From Haemophilus haemolyticus_M (GTDB lineage Bacteria; Pseudomonadota; Gammaproteobacteria; Enterobacterales; Pasteurellaceae): a DNA stretch of 64,000 nucleotides. The notes under the pieces are model-generated. The model did not search any database and had not been told where the DNA came from. It worked only from the letters and a program-made list of their open reading frames with translations. The stretch spans positions 248,001-312,000 of the forward strand of contig NZ_QQGD01000002.1 in NCBI RefSeq assembly GCF_003490935.1, in the 5' to 3' direction. The translations under genes were made by a program, and so were the position numbers. Positions 52,774-61,736 of the stretch are shown piece after piece (positions within the stretch are counted from its first letter, which is position 1; each line of letters opens with the position of its first letter).

Positions 52774-55188
52774 ATGGCGAAGAATACCCAACGTACGATG
52801 CCCGTATTGCCATTACGCGACGTCGTCGTTTTCCCTTATATGGTAATGCCACTTTTTGTAGGGCGTGCAAAATCAATTAATGCCCTTGAAGAAGCGATGA
52901 ACGATGATAAACAGCTTCTTTTGGTATCTCAAAGAGAAGCAGATTTGGAAGAACCTACCCCTGAAGATTTATTTGATGTGGGTACCATTGCTAACATTAT
53001 TCAATTACTAAAATTACCTGATGGCACAGTGAAAGTGCTAGTTGAAGGTCAAAACCGCGCGAAAATTAACAGCCTTGAAGATGGCGAAAAGTGCTTTTCC
53101 GCAAAAATTACCCCTATCGAAACCACTTATGGTGATGAGAAAGAGTTAGATGTTGCGAAAAAAGCGGTACTTTCTGAATTCGAAAATTATCTCACCTTAA
53201 ATAAAAAAATCCCTGCAGATGTATTAAATGCACTTCATCGTCTTGGTGATGCAGATCGCTTATCAGACACAATGGCTGCGCATTTACCGGTAAGTGTTCG
53301 CCATAAACAAAGCGTGTTGGAACTTGCTAACGTGCAAGACCGCTTAGAATATCTGCTTGGCATGATGGAATCAGAAGCGGACATTCTTCAAGTTGAAAAA
53401 CGCATTCGCGGTCGTGTAAAAAAACAAATGGAGAAAAGCCAACGTAACTATTATCTAAGCGAACAAATTAAAGCCATTCGCAAAGAAATGGATAGTGGTG
53501 AAAACGAAGATACGATTGATGAAGTGGAACAACTTCGTCAAAAAGTAGAAGCGGCTGGCATGCCTGCGGACGTACGCGATAAAGTGGAAAATGAGCTACA
53601 AAAACTCAAAATGATGTCAGCCATGTCTTCTGAAGCGACCGTTGTTCGTAGCTACATTGAATGGATGATCCAAGTGCCTTGGCATCAACGTTCTAAAGTG
53701 AAAAAAGACATTTCGAAAGCACAACAAGTATTAGATGCCGATCACTATGGTTTAGAACGAGTGAAAGAACGTATTCTTGAATATCTTGCAGTACAAGCAC
53801 GTTTAAACAAAGTGAAAGGACCAATTCTTTGCTTAGTTGGTCCTCCAGGCGTAGGTAAAACCTCTCTTGGTCAGTCTATTGCCAATGCCACTGGTCGAAA
53901 ATATGTACGTATGGCATTAGGCGGTGTTCGCGATGAGGCAGAAATCCGTGGTCACCGTAAAACCTATATTGGTGCATTGCCGGGTAAATTAATTCAAAAG
54001 ATGGCAAAAGTGGGTGTAAAAAATCCATTATTCTTGCTTGATGAAATCGACAAAATGGCATCCGATATGCGAGGTGACCCAGCATCAGCATTGCTTGAAG
54101 TATTAGATCCCGAGCAAAACACCACGTTTAACGATCACTATTTAGAAGTGGATTATGATCTTTCTGATGTAATGTTTGTAGCAACATCAAACTCTATGAA
54201 CATTCCAGGCCCATTATTGGATCGTATGGAAGTGATTCGTCTTTCTGGTTACACAGAAGATGAAAAACTTAATATTGCGATGCGTCATTTGTTAGCGAAA
54301 CAAATTGAACGTAATGGTTTGAAGAAAGGCGAGCTTACCGTCGAAGAAAATGCAATTTTAGATATTATCCGCTATTACACACGTGAAGCGGGCGTTCGTG
54401 GGTTAGAACGTGAAATCTCAAAAATCTGCCGTAAAGCAGTGAAAAATTTATTGGTAAATCCAAAACTTAAATCTATCACGGTAAATTCAGATAATCTGCA
54501 CGATTATCTTGGTGTCAAACGCTTTGAATTTGGCAAAGCCGATACACAAAACCGCATTGGTGAAGTGACAGGCCTCGCTTGGACAGAAGTGGGCGGTGAT
54601 TTGCTCACGATTGAAACAGCCTCCGTTGTTGGAAAAGGAAAACTCACATTCACCGGCTCGTTAGGTGATGTAATGAAAGAATCCATCCAAGCAGCTATGA
54701 CTGTTGTGCGCGCACGTGCTGAAAAATTGGGTATCAATTCTGAATTCCATGAGAAACGCGACATTCACATTCACGTGCCAGATGGTGCAACACCAAAAGA
54801 TGGCCCGAGTGCAGGTATTGCAATGTGTACTGCATTAGTTTCTTGTTTAACAGGTAATCCTGTACGTGCTGATGTAGCCATGACAGGTGAAATCAGTTTA
54901 CGCGGTAAAGTATTACCAATCGGTGGATTAAAAGAAAAACTTCTTGCTGCACATCGTGGCGGAATTAAAACCGTATTAATTCCAAAAGAGAACGTTAAAG
55001 ATCTCGAAGAAATTCCAGAAAACGTAAAACAAAATCTTGCGATTCATGCAGTAGAAACCATTGATGAAGTACTTGGTCTTGCGTTGGAAAATCCGCCTGA
55101 AGGCATTGAGTTTGTCAAAGTTGAAGCTAAAGCGGCAAAATCACCCCGCCGTAAAGCGACCAGTAAGACAACAAGAGCGGTCAATTAA
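52774..55188 (+). CDS. lon: ATP-dependent protease Lon
   Basis: Lon degrades misfolded and short-lived regulatory proteins as a hexamer. The 804 residues hold the N-terminal LAN domain (MPVLPLRDVVVFPYM), a coiled-coil middle region, the AAA+ module (Walker A GPPGVGKTS, Walker B LFLLDEIDKM) and the C-terminal peptidase. The latter has the catalytic Ser in PKDGPSAGIAM and the catalytic Lys in GGLKEKLLAAHRG. Confidence 0.98.
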   Translation: MAKNTQRTMPVLPLRDVVVFPYMVMPLFVGRAKSINALEEAMNDDKQLLLVSQREADLEEPTPEDLFDVGTIANIIQLLKLPDGTVKVLVEGQNRAKINSLEDGEKCFSAKITPIETTYGDEKELDVAKKAVLSEFENYLTLNKKIPADVLNALHRLGDADRLSDTMAAHLPVSVRHKQSVLELANVQDRLEYLLGMMESEADILQVEKRIRGRVKKQMEKSQRNYYLSEQIKAIRKEMDSGENEDTIDEVEQLRQKVEAAGMPADVRDKVENELQKLKMMSAMSSEATVVRSYIEWMIQVPWHQRSKVKKDISKAQQVLDADHYGLERVKERILEYLAVQARLNKVKGPILCLVGPPGVGKTSLGQSIANATGRKYVRMALGGVRDEAEIRGHRKTYIGALPGKLIQKMAKVGVKNPLFLLDEIDKMASDMRGDPASALLEVLDPEQNTTFNDHYLEVDYDLSDVMFVATSNSMNIPGPLLDRMEVIRLSGYTEDEKLNIAMRHLLAKQIERNGLKKGELTVEENAILDIIRYYTREAGVRGLEREISKICRKAVKNLLVNPKLKSITVNSDNLHDYLGVKRFEFGKADTQNRIGEVTGLAWTEVGGDLLTIETASVVGKGKLTFTGSLGDVMKESIQAAMTVVRARAEKLGINSEFHEKRDIHIHVPDGATPKDGPSAGIAMCTALVSCLTGNPVRADVAMTGEISLRGKVLPIGGLKEKLLAAHRGGIKTVLIPKENVKDLEEIPENVKQNLAIHAVETIDEVLGLALENPPEGIEFVKVEAKAAKSPRRKATSKTTRAVN

Positions 55189-55198
55189 TTGAATGTTT

Positions 55199-55226
55199 TA
55201 GGGCTTGTGAAAACAGGCCCTTTTTA
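55199..55226 (+). terminator. Terminator of lon
   Basis: GGGCTTGT and ACAGGCCC pair across a four-base loop and are followed by five Ts. Confidence 0.8.
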
Positions 55227-55321
55227 TCAACATTCACAGTGTCAGCTAAAATTTCATATTTACACAACGTGAATTTGTACTTTTTCAACTGTTCTCACAT
55301 TTAAAACTTGTAAATAACAGC

Positions 55322-56473
55322 ATGCTCAAACTTCCTCCACTTTCCCTTTATATACACATTCCATGGTGCGTTCAAAAATGCCCTTATTGTGATTTTAATT
55401 CGCACGCACAAAAAGGCGATATACCAGAACAAGACTATATTCATCATCTTCTGAAAGATCTGCAGGCCGATTTACAGCGCTTTAAAGATTCTATTCAACA
55501 GCGAAAACTCCATTCAATTTTTATTGGTGGCGGTACGCCAAGTTTATTCTCAGCAGAAAGCATTGCGTATCTCTTAAAAGAAATAAAAACACAGATTGAT
55601 TTTGAAGATAATATTGAAATCACATTAGAAGCTAATCCTGGCACGGCAGAAGCTGAACGTTTTAAAGGTTATGTATCCGCAGGCATCACGCGAATTTCTA
55701 TGGGGATACAAAGTTTTAATGATGACAAATTACAGCGCCTTGGGCGAATTCATAATGCAGCAGAGGCAAAAAGTGCGGTCAATTTAGCGAAAGTTTCTGG
55801 GCTAAAAAGTTTCAATTTGGATTTAATGCACGGCTTGCCGAACCAAACACTAGAAGAAGCCTTAGATGATCTTCGTCAAGCAATTGAACTATCCCCATCT
55901 CACCTTTCTTGGTATCAGCTCACGATTGAGCCAAATACGATGTTTGCTTACCGCCCACCTAAATTACCAGATGATGATGAGCTTTGGGATATTTTTGAGC
56001 AAGGCCACCAACTTTTAACCACAGCAGGCTACCAGCAATATGAAACGTCTGCTTACGCAAAAGCTGGTTTTCAATGTAAACATAATTTGAATTATTGGCG
56101 GTTTGGGGATTATTTAGCCATTGGCTGTGGCGCACACGGGAAATTGACGTTTCCGAATGGTGAGATTACCCGCTTTGCTAAAACCAAGCACCCGAAAGGT
56201 TATTTGCATGGCGAATATCTTTACGAAGAAAAAAATGTGCCAGAAATTGACCGCCCTTTTGAGTTTTTCATGAATCGCTTTCGTTTGTTAGAAACGGTGC
56301 CCAAACAAGAATTTGAAGATTACACAGGTTTATCGCAAAGTGCAGTGAAAAATCAAATTGATTTTGCCATTCAACAAAACTATATTGTGGAAAACGCTGA
56401 TTATTGGCAAATCACTGAGCATGGCAAATTATTTCTTAATGAACTCTTAGAATTATTTTTAATAGAAGAATAA
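55322..56473 (+). CDS. hemW: HemW, radical SAM heme-binding protein
   Basis: HemW is a heme chaperone for respiratory enzymes and is often misannotated as the oxygen-independent coproporphyrinogen oxidase HemN. The 383 residues carry the radical-SAM cluster motif IPWCVQKCPYCDFNSH. They lack the extra N-terminal features of HemN and have the HemW motif KHNLNYW. No clear ribosome-binding site precedes the ATG at 55322. Confidence 0.9.
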   Translation: MLKLPPLSLYIHIPWCVQKCPYCDFNSHAQKGDIPEQDYIHHLLKDLQADLQRFKDSIQQRKLHSIFIGGGTPSLFSAESIAYLLKEIKTQIDFEDNIEITLEANPGTAEAERFKGYVSAGITRISMGIQSFNDDKLQRLGRIHNAAEAKSAVNLAKVSGLKSFNLDLMHGLPNQTLEEALDDLRQAIELSPSHLSWYQLTIEPNTMFAYRPPKLPDDDELWDIFEQGHQLLTTAGYQQYETSAYAKAGFQCKHNLNYWRFGDYLAIGCGAHGKLTFPNGEITRFAKTKHPKGYLHGEYLYEEKNVPEIDRPFEFFMNRFRLLETVPKQEFEDYTGLSQSAVKNQIDFAIQQNYIVENADYWQITEHGKLFLNELLELFLIEE

Positions 56474-56556
56474 CCAAAACATGAAATGGTACTGCTTGCG
56501 AAAGACATCTGTTCGGAAAATTACACTTGTTTATTAAATACTCTCGTAATAAAGTA

Positions 56557-56572
56557 ACGCAATCGTTTACTT
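56557..56572. promoter_or_regulatory. PurR-type operator before rpiA
   Basis: ACGCAATCGTTTACTT matches all fixed positions of ANGCAANCGNTTNCNT and lies 20 bases before the rpiA ATG. Since RpiA supplies ribose 5-phosphate for PRPP, purine control is plausible. Confidence 0.65.
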
Positions 56573-56591
56573 ATTAAAATAAGGAAAAGAA

Positions 56592-57251
56592 ATGAATCAA
56601 TTAGAAATGAAAAAACTCGCCGCACAAGCCGCATTACAATATGTAAAAGCAGATACGATTGTTGGGGTGGGAAGCGGCTCCACGGTGAACTGCTTTATTG
56701 AGGCTTTAGGTACAATCAAAGATAAAATTCAAGGCGCAGTTGCGGCTTCAAAAGCATCAGAAGAATTATTACGTAAACAAGGTATTGAAGTATTTAATGC
56801 AAATGATGTCTCTAGCTTAGATATTTATGTGGATGGTGCAGATGAAATCAATCCACAAAAAATGATGATTAAAGGCGGTGGCGCAGCGCTCACTCGTGAA
56901 AAAATCGTCGCTGCATTAGCGAAAAAATTTATTTGTATTGTGGATTCTAGTAAACAAGTGGATGTGTTAGGTTCGACCTTTCCATTACCAGTTGAAGTTA
57001 TTCCAATGGCTCGTTCACAAGTAGGCAGAAAATTAGCCGCACTTGGTGGCGCACCTGAATATCGTGAAGGCGTGGTGACAGACAACGGCAATGTGATTTT
57101 AGATGTGCACAACTTCACTATTTTAAATCCAGTTGAAATAGAAAAAGAATTAAACAACGTTGCGGGTGTCGTCACTAATGGGATATTCGCGTTACGTGGC
57201 GCAGACGTTGTGATCGTCGGTACGTCTGAAGGCGCCAAAATTATTGACTAA
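56592..57251 (+). CDS. rpiA: Ribose-5-phosphate isomerase A
   Basis: RpiA interconverts ribulose 5-phosphate and ribose 5-phosphate. The 219 residues show VGVGSGSTVNCFIEAL (phosphate loop), YVDGADEINPQKMMIKGGG and AALTREKIVA with catalytic acid and Lys residues. A PurR-type box overlaps the promoter region. serA follows 29 bases later, so the two may be co-transcribed. Confidence 0.97.
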   Translation: MNQLEMKKLAAQAALQYVKADTIVGVGSGSTVNCFIEALGTIKDKIQGAVAASKASEELLRKQGIEVFNANDVSSLDIYVDGADEINPQKMMIKGGGAALTREKIVAALAKKFICIVDSSKQVDVLGSTFPLPVEVIPMARSQVGRKLAALGGAPEYREGVVTDNGNVILDVHNFTILNPVEIEKELNNVAGVVTNGIFALRGADVVIVGTSEGAKIID

Positions 57252-57280
57252 TTCATAATAAAAATCATAAGGAAGCAAAC

Positions 57281-58513
57281 ATGACAAACAAAGTCTCTCT
57301 AGACAAATCAAAAATCAAATTTGTATTGTTTGAAGGTGTGCATCAAAGCGCACTTGATACGCTCCATGCGGCAGGCTATACCAATATTGATTACTATAAA
57401 AAAGCGCTAGATGGTGATGAATTAAAAGAAGCCATTAAAGATGCACACTTTATCGGCTTGCGTTCTCGCACCCATTTAACGGCAGACATGATTGAAGCCG
57501 CACCCAAATTAATCGCGGTGGGATGTTTCTGTATTGGCACCAACCAAGTGGATTTAAATGCAGCCAAAGCGCGTGGAATCCCTGTATTTAATGCCCCATT
57601 CTCAAACACTCGTTCCGTCGCAGAACTTGTATTAGGCGAGATTTTATTACTTATGCGCAATGTGCCACAGGCTAATGCTGAAGTACATCGTGGCGTCTGG
57701 AATAAATCAGCGACTGGATCTCATGAAGTGCGGGGTAAAAAATTAGGAATTATTGGTTACGGCCACATAGGCTCACAGTTAAGTATTATTGCGGAATCAT
57801 TAGGCATGGATGTGTATTTCTACGATATTGAAAATAAACTTCCGCTTGGTAATGCCAAACAGGTTCGTAGCCTTGAAGAATTACTCAGTTCTTGCGATGT
57901 GGTTTCATTACATGTGCCAGAACTGCCATCGACCAAAAACTTAATGAACGCTGAGCGTATCGCACAATTAAAACAAGGTGCAATTTTGATCAATGCTGCG
58001 CGTGGCACAGTGGTAGATATTGATGCGCTCACTCAAGCCTTAAAAGACGGTAAAATTCACGGTGCCGCAATTGATGTATTCCCAATTGAACCTGCGTCAA
58101 TTAATGAGGAATTTGTCTCACCGTTACGCGAATTTGATAATGTGATTTTAACTCCACATATCGGCGGTTCAACCGCAGAAGCACAGGAAAATATCGGTTT
58201 TGAAGTAGCAGGCAAATTTGTCAAATATTCAGACAATGGTTCAACGCTTTCTTCCGTCAACTTCCCAGAAGTATCTTTACCAGAACATGAAGGAACCAAA
58301 CGCTTATTGCATATTCACGAAAATCGTCCTGGTATATTGAACAAACTGAACCAAATCTTCGTCGAAGCCAACCTCAATATTGCCGCGCAATATTTACAAA
58401 CTGATCCGAAAATTGGTTATGTTGTCGTTGATGTAGAAACGAATGATGCATCGCCATTACTGACGAAATTGAAGGAAATCGATGGCACAATTCGTGCGCG
58501 AGTACTTTACTAA
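57281..58513 (+). CDS. serA: D-3-phosphoglycerate dehydrogenase
   Basis: SerA catalyses the first step of serine synthesis and is feedback-inhibited by serine through its ACT domain. The 410 residues include the NAD motif GKKLGIIGYGHIGSQ, the second signature with the catalytic Arg (INAARGTVVDIDAL), the catalytic His in LTPHIGGSTAEAQ, and a C-terminal ACT domain (LLHIHENRPGILNKLNQIF). The order rpiA-serA is the same as in E. coli. Confidence 0.97.
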   Translation: MTNKVSLDKSKIKFVLFEGVHQSALDTLHAAGYTNIDYYKKALDGDELKEAIKDAHFIGLRSRTHLTADMIEAAPKLIAVGCFCIGTNQVDLNAAKARGIPVFNAPFSNTRSVAELVLGEILLLMRNVPQANAEVHRGVWNKSATGSHEVRGKKLGIIGYGHIGSQLSIIAESLGMDVYFYDIENKLPLGNAKQVRSLEELLSSCDVVSLHVPELPSTKNLMNAERIAQLKQGAILINAARGTVVDIDALTQALKDGKIHGAAIDVFPIEPASINEEFVSPLREFDNVILTPHIGGSTAEAQENIGFEVAGKFVKYSDNGSTLSSVNFPEVSLPEHEGTKRLLHIHENRPGILNKLNQIFVEANLNIAAQYLQTDPKIGYVVVDVETNDASPLLTKLKEIDGTIRARVLY

Positions 58514-58660
58514 ATGACAATTCGTACGTAAAACACGAGGTTTTTAGCCCCCTATAAGGAACTATACTTCACAAGCCTCTCTTGGGGCTTGTGAAAACTG
58601 ACAATCCCTGTCCCTGATTCCCCCTTAAAAGGAGCTACATATTCTTTCATTAAAAAATTA

Positions 58661-58704
58661 GGGGCTGACGTAGACTAGCACTCTTGCTAATCTACGTCAG
58701 CCCC
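58661..58704. mobile_element. Palindrome resembling two abutted IS ends
   Basis: GGGGCTGACGTAGACTAGCA and TGCTAATCTACGTCAGCCCC are inverted with one mismatch and only a four-base loop. The GGGGCTG start resembles the IS1016-type ends at 18740 and 19458, so this may be a collapsed IS1595-type element or a MITE. It could also act as a terminator for serA. Confidence 0.55.
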
Positions 58705-58799
58705 AAAATAATTATTCACCTATAAAAATAGATAGGCTCCCTATTTTTGACAAAATGGATAGTACAAGAGCCAGCAAAGAACAAAACAACTTAAATAAA

Positions 58800-58895
58800 G
58801 CGAAACATTTTACATTCAGACCAAAGCTGTAAGGATTATTTGGATTACTATAATCAGCAACGAATGAAACTGAAATTAAAAGACTGATTCGATGC
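58800..58895 (+). mobile_element. Scrap of an IS3-family orfB
   Basis: ACATTTTACATTCAGACCAA and GATTATTTGGATTACTATAA, followed by AAACTGAAATTAAAAGA, match two separate parts of the IS3-type orfB at 22450-22730, joined by deletion. TTTTTGAC repeats near 58745 and 58930 may be relics of ends. The rest of 58514-58966 shows nothing coding. Confidence 0.65.
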
Positions 58896-58966
58896 TATGT
58901 CATCATCAGTCCTTAAGTAAATAGTCTATTTTTGACTAGATCAAAATTTCACCGCATTTTTTGATG

Positions 58967-61552
58967 TTACCCCACCATTTTCTTTAACTGATACAAATAC
59001 GCCAAGGCTTGTTTAGGGCTTAAATCATCGGGATCCAGTTTTTCGATTGCCTCTCTTAGTGCATCCGTTTCTTGTTCAAATAATAATTCACCTTGAGTGT
59101 GATTGGCTTCACGTAATGCCTGAATTTGCTGATCGGCTGAATCGCCTGATGTTTTTTCTAATTGTGTCAATTTCTGTTTTGCCAGTTTAATAACAGATTG
59201 TGGCACGCCCGCTAAAGCCGCTACTGCCAAACCATAACTTTTACTTGCAGCACCATCTTGTACAGCGTGCATAAAGGCGATGGTGTTGTTATGCTCAAGT
59301 GCATCTAAATGAATATTGGCAATGCCTTCTAGCTGTTCTGGCAATGCGGTTAATTCAAAATAATGGGTGGCAAATAATGTAAGCGAGCGGATTTTTTTGG
59401 CTAACCATTCTGCACAAGCCCAAGCTAAGGATAAACCGTCATAAGTGGATGTGCCGCGACCGATTTCATCAATAAGAACGAGACTTTGCGCAGTAGCTTG
59501 ATGAAGAATATTTGCCATTTCGGTCATTTCCACCATAAATGTTGAACGCCCTGAAGCTAAATCATCAGACGCACCAATTCGAGTAAAAATACGATCAATC
59601 GGCCCAATTCGCGCGCTGTCTGCCGGCACAAAGCTACCGATGTACGCCAGCAATGTAATTAATGCAGTTTGGCGCATATAAGTACTTTTACCACCCATAT
59701 TTGGCCCAGTGATAACTAACAAATGACGGTTGTGATTTAACTCCACTGGGTTGGCGATGAAAGGATCTTTCAATACTTGTTCCACGACAGGATGGCGACC
59801 ATTTTCAATTTTTACGCTCACTTCATCACAGAATGTTGGCATCACGTAATTGAGGGTGTCTGCGCGCTCGGCAAGATTGACCAATACATCCAATTCAGAA
59901 AGTACAAGGCTCGCCAGTTGTAATGAACCTAAGTGCGGTAATAATAAATCAAATAATTCATCGTAAAGTTGCTTTTCTAATGCTAACGCTGCACCTTTTG
60001 ATTTCAGCACTTTGTCTTCATATTCTTTGAGTTCAGGAATAATGTAACGCTCTGCATTTTTTAGGGTTTGACGGCGAACATAATGAATTGGCGCTTTATG
60101 CGCTTGGCCTTGGCTAATTTGAATGTAATAACCATGCACTGCATTAAAACCGATTTTTAAGGTGTCAATACCTGTGTTTTCACGCTCCCGTTTTTCGAGG
60201 TTTTCCAAATATTGCGTTGCACCATCAGACAGCATACGCCATTCATCTAACTCGGTATTATAACCTTCAGCAATCACGCCGCCATCACGAATTAAAAGCG
60301 GAGGCGTTTCAATCAATGCACGTTGCAATAAATTGCATTGCTCGCTGAAATCAGCAATTTGGCTGAAAAGTGCGGTTAAAAATGGTGGTGTTTTTTGTTG
60401 AACAATCGTGCGTAATGCTGGAATTTGTTCTAACGCTGTGCGCAGGCGAGTGAGATCGCGAGGACGCGCTGAACGTAGCGCCACACGCGCTAAAATACGC
60501 TCCATATCGCCAACTAATTGCAAATAAGGCTGAAGTTCATCGACCAAATCAAAGTTCAGAATTTCCGCAATCGCTTGTTGGCGTTGTTTTAATTTTTCCA
60601 CATCACGAATAGGCTGGTGAATCCAACGTTTCAATAAGCGGCTGCCCATTGGCGTGACGCATTTATCCAATACAGACGCTAGCGTATTTTCTGTGCCACC
60701 CGCAAGATTTTTCGTCAATTCAAGATTTCTGCGCGTGGCGGCATCTAACTGAATGCAGTCTTGATTTTGAATTAAGCTAATGCTTTGAATATGGAGTAAT
60801 GCAGTACGTTGGGTTTCTTTTGCATATTGCAATAAACAACCTGCCGCACTTAAGCCTAAAGGGGATTTTTCCACACCAAAGGCGCGTAAATCTTTTGTGC
60901 CAAATTGGCGATTCAGTAAGGTGATGGCTGTGCTAAGTTCAAATTCCCAAATCGGGCGACGGCGTAATCCCTTGCAATGTTCAATCGCAGCCATTTCATT
61001 AAATTCTTCACAATACAGCAATTCCACAGGTGCAATACGTTGCAATTCTGCACGTAATGTTTCTTTATCTGCAGGTTCAGAAAGCTGAAAACGGCCAGAG
61101 GTCATATCTAAAGTAGCTAATCCAAATTTTTCTTTTTCTTGATATACCGCCGCAATCAGATTGTCTTGGCGCTCTGGCAAAAGTGCTTCATCACTTACCG
61201 TACCAGGTGTGACAATTCGCACAATTTGGCGCTCCACTGGCCCTTTGCTTGTGGCTGGATCACCAATTTGTTCACAAATCGCTACAGGCTCACCCAACTG
61301 AACCAATTTTGCTAAATAGCCTTCCACCGCATGATAAGGCACCCCAGCCATTGGAATTGGTTGCCCTGCAGATTGACCTCGTTTCGTCAAAGAAATATCC
61401 AATAATGCCGCTGCTTTTTTCGCATCGTCATAAAACAACTCGTAAAAATCTCCCATGCGATAAAACAACAAAATATCCGGATTCTCTGCTTTGAGTTTTA
61501 GGTATTGTTGCATCATTGGGGTGTGTTGGCTTAATTTATCTTCTAAAATCAT
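58967..61552 (-). CDS. mutS: DNA mismatch repair protein MutS
   Basis: MutS recognises mismatches and recruits MutL. The 861 residues include the mismatch-wedge motif GDFYELF with Phe36 and Glu38 at the same numbers as in E. coli. Later come Walker A GPNMGGKSTYM and the signature DEIGRGTSTYDGLSLAWA. The frame is intact, so the strain should not be a mutS mutator. It sits between IS scraps and an integrase gene. Confidence 0.98.
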   Translation of the reverse strand: MILEDKLSQHTPMMQQYLKLKAENPDILLFYRMGDFYELFYDDAKKAAALLDISLTKRGQSAGQPIPMAGVPYHAVEGYLAKLVQLGEPVAICEQIGDPATSKGPVERQIVRIVTPGTVSDEALLPERQDNLIAAVYQEKEKFGLATLDMTSGRFQLSEPADKETLRAELQRIAPVELLYCEEFNEMAAIEHCKGLRRRPIWEFELSTAITLLNRQFGTKDLRAFGVEKSPLGLSAAGCLLQYAKETQRTALLHIQSISLIQNQDCIQLDAATRRNLELTKNLAGGTENTLASVLDKCVTPMGSRLLKRWIHQPIRDVEKLKQRQQAIAEILNFDLVDELQPYLQLVGDMERILARVALRSARPRDLTRLRTALEQIPALRTIVQQKTPPFLTALFSQIADFSEQCNLLQRALIETPPLLIRDGGVIAEGYNTELDEWRMLSDGATQYLENLEKRERENTGIDTLKIGFNAVHGYYIQISQGQAHKAPIHYVRRQTLKNAERYIIPELKEYEDKVLKSKGAALALEKQLYDELFDLLLPHLGSLQLASLVLSELDVLVNLAERADTLNYVMPTFCDEVSVKIENGRHPVVEQVLKDPFIANPVELNHNRHLLVITGPNMGGKSTYMRQTALITLLAYIGSFVPADSARIGPIDRIFTRIGASDDLASGRSTFMVEMTEMANILHQATAQSLVLIDEIGRGTSTYDGLSLAWACAEWLAKKIRSLTLFATHYFELTALPEQLEGIANIHLDALEHNNTIAFMHAVQDGAASKSYGLAVAALAGVPQSVIKLAKQKLTQLEKTSGDSADQQIQALREANHTQGELLFEQETDALREAIEKLDPDDLSPKQALAYLYQLKKMVG

Positions 61553-61669
61553 TTAGTTATGCCTTGTAATTCATTGATACATAAATAATTTTATAAGACA
61601 CTTCGTTTTATAGCGTCTTGCTAAGTTTTATGTAGTCTTACAAAATACTACATTTAAATATAGGTTATT

Positions 61670-61698
61670 TTGTAGGTTTTTATAGGTTGTAGTATAAT
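61670..61698 (+). promoter_or_regulatory. Promoter of the integrase gene
   Basis: TTGTAG, 17 bases, TATAAT lies 39 bases before the ATG. TGTAG or its complement CTACA recurs near 61631, 61646, 61671 and 61688 and might be integrase arm-type sites. Confidence 0.6.
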
Positions 61699-61736
61699 AT
61701 ACATACAACGAAAAAGCTAAAATTGTCAGGTATTTT

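Noticed and set aside
58661..58704. Simple rho-independent terminator of serA
   Set aside because: The 20-bp arms and IS-like GGGGCTG ends are too long and specific, and a T run is missing; termination may be a side effect.
61553..61736. tRNA gene as the integrase target
   Set aside because: No cloverleaf or TTCGA-type T-loop was seen in the gap or the nearby intergenic DNA.
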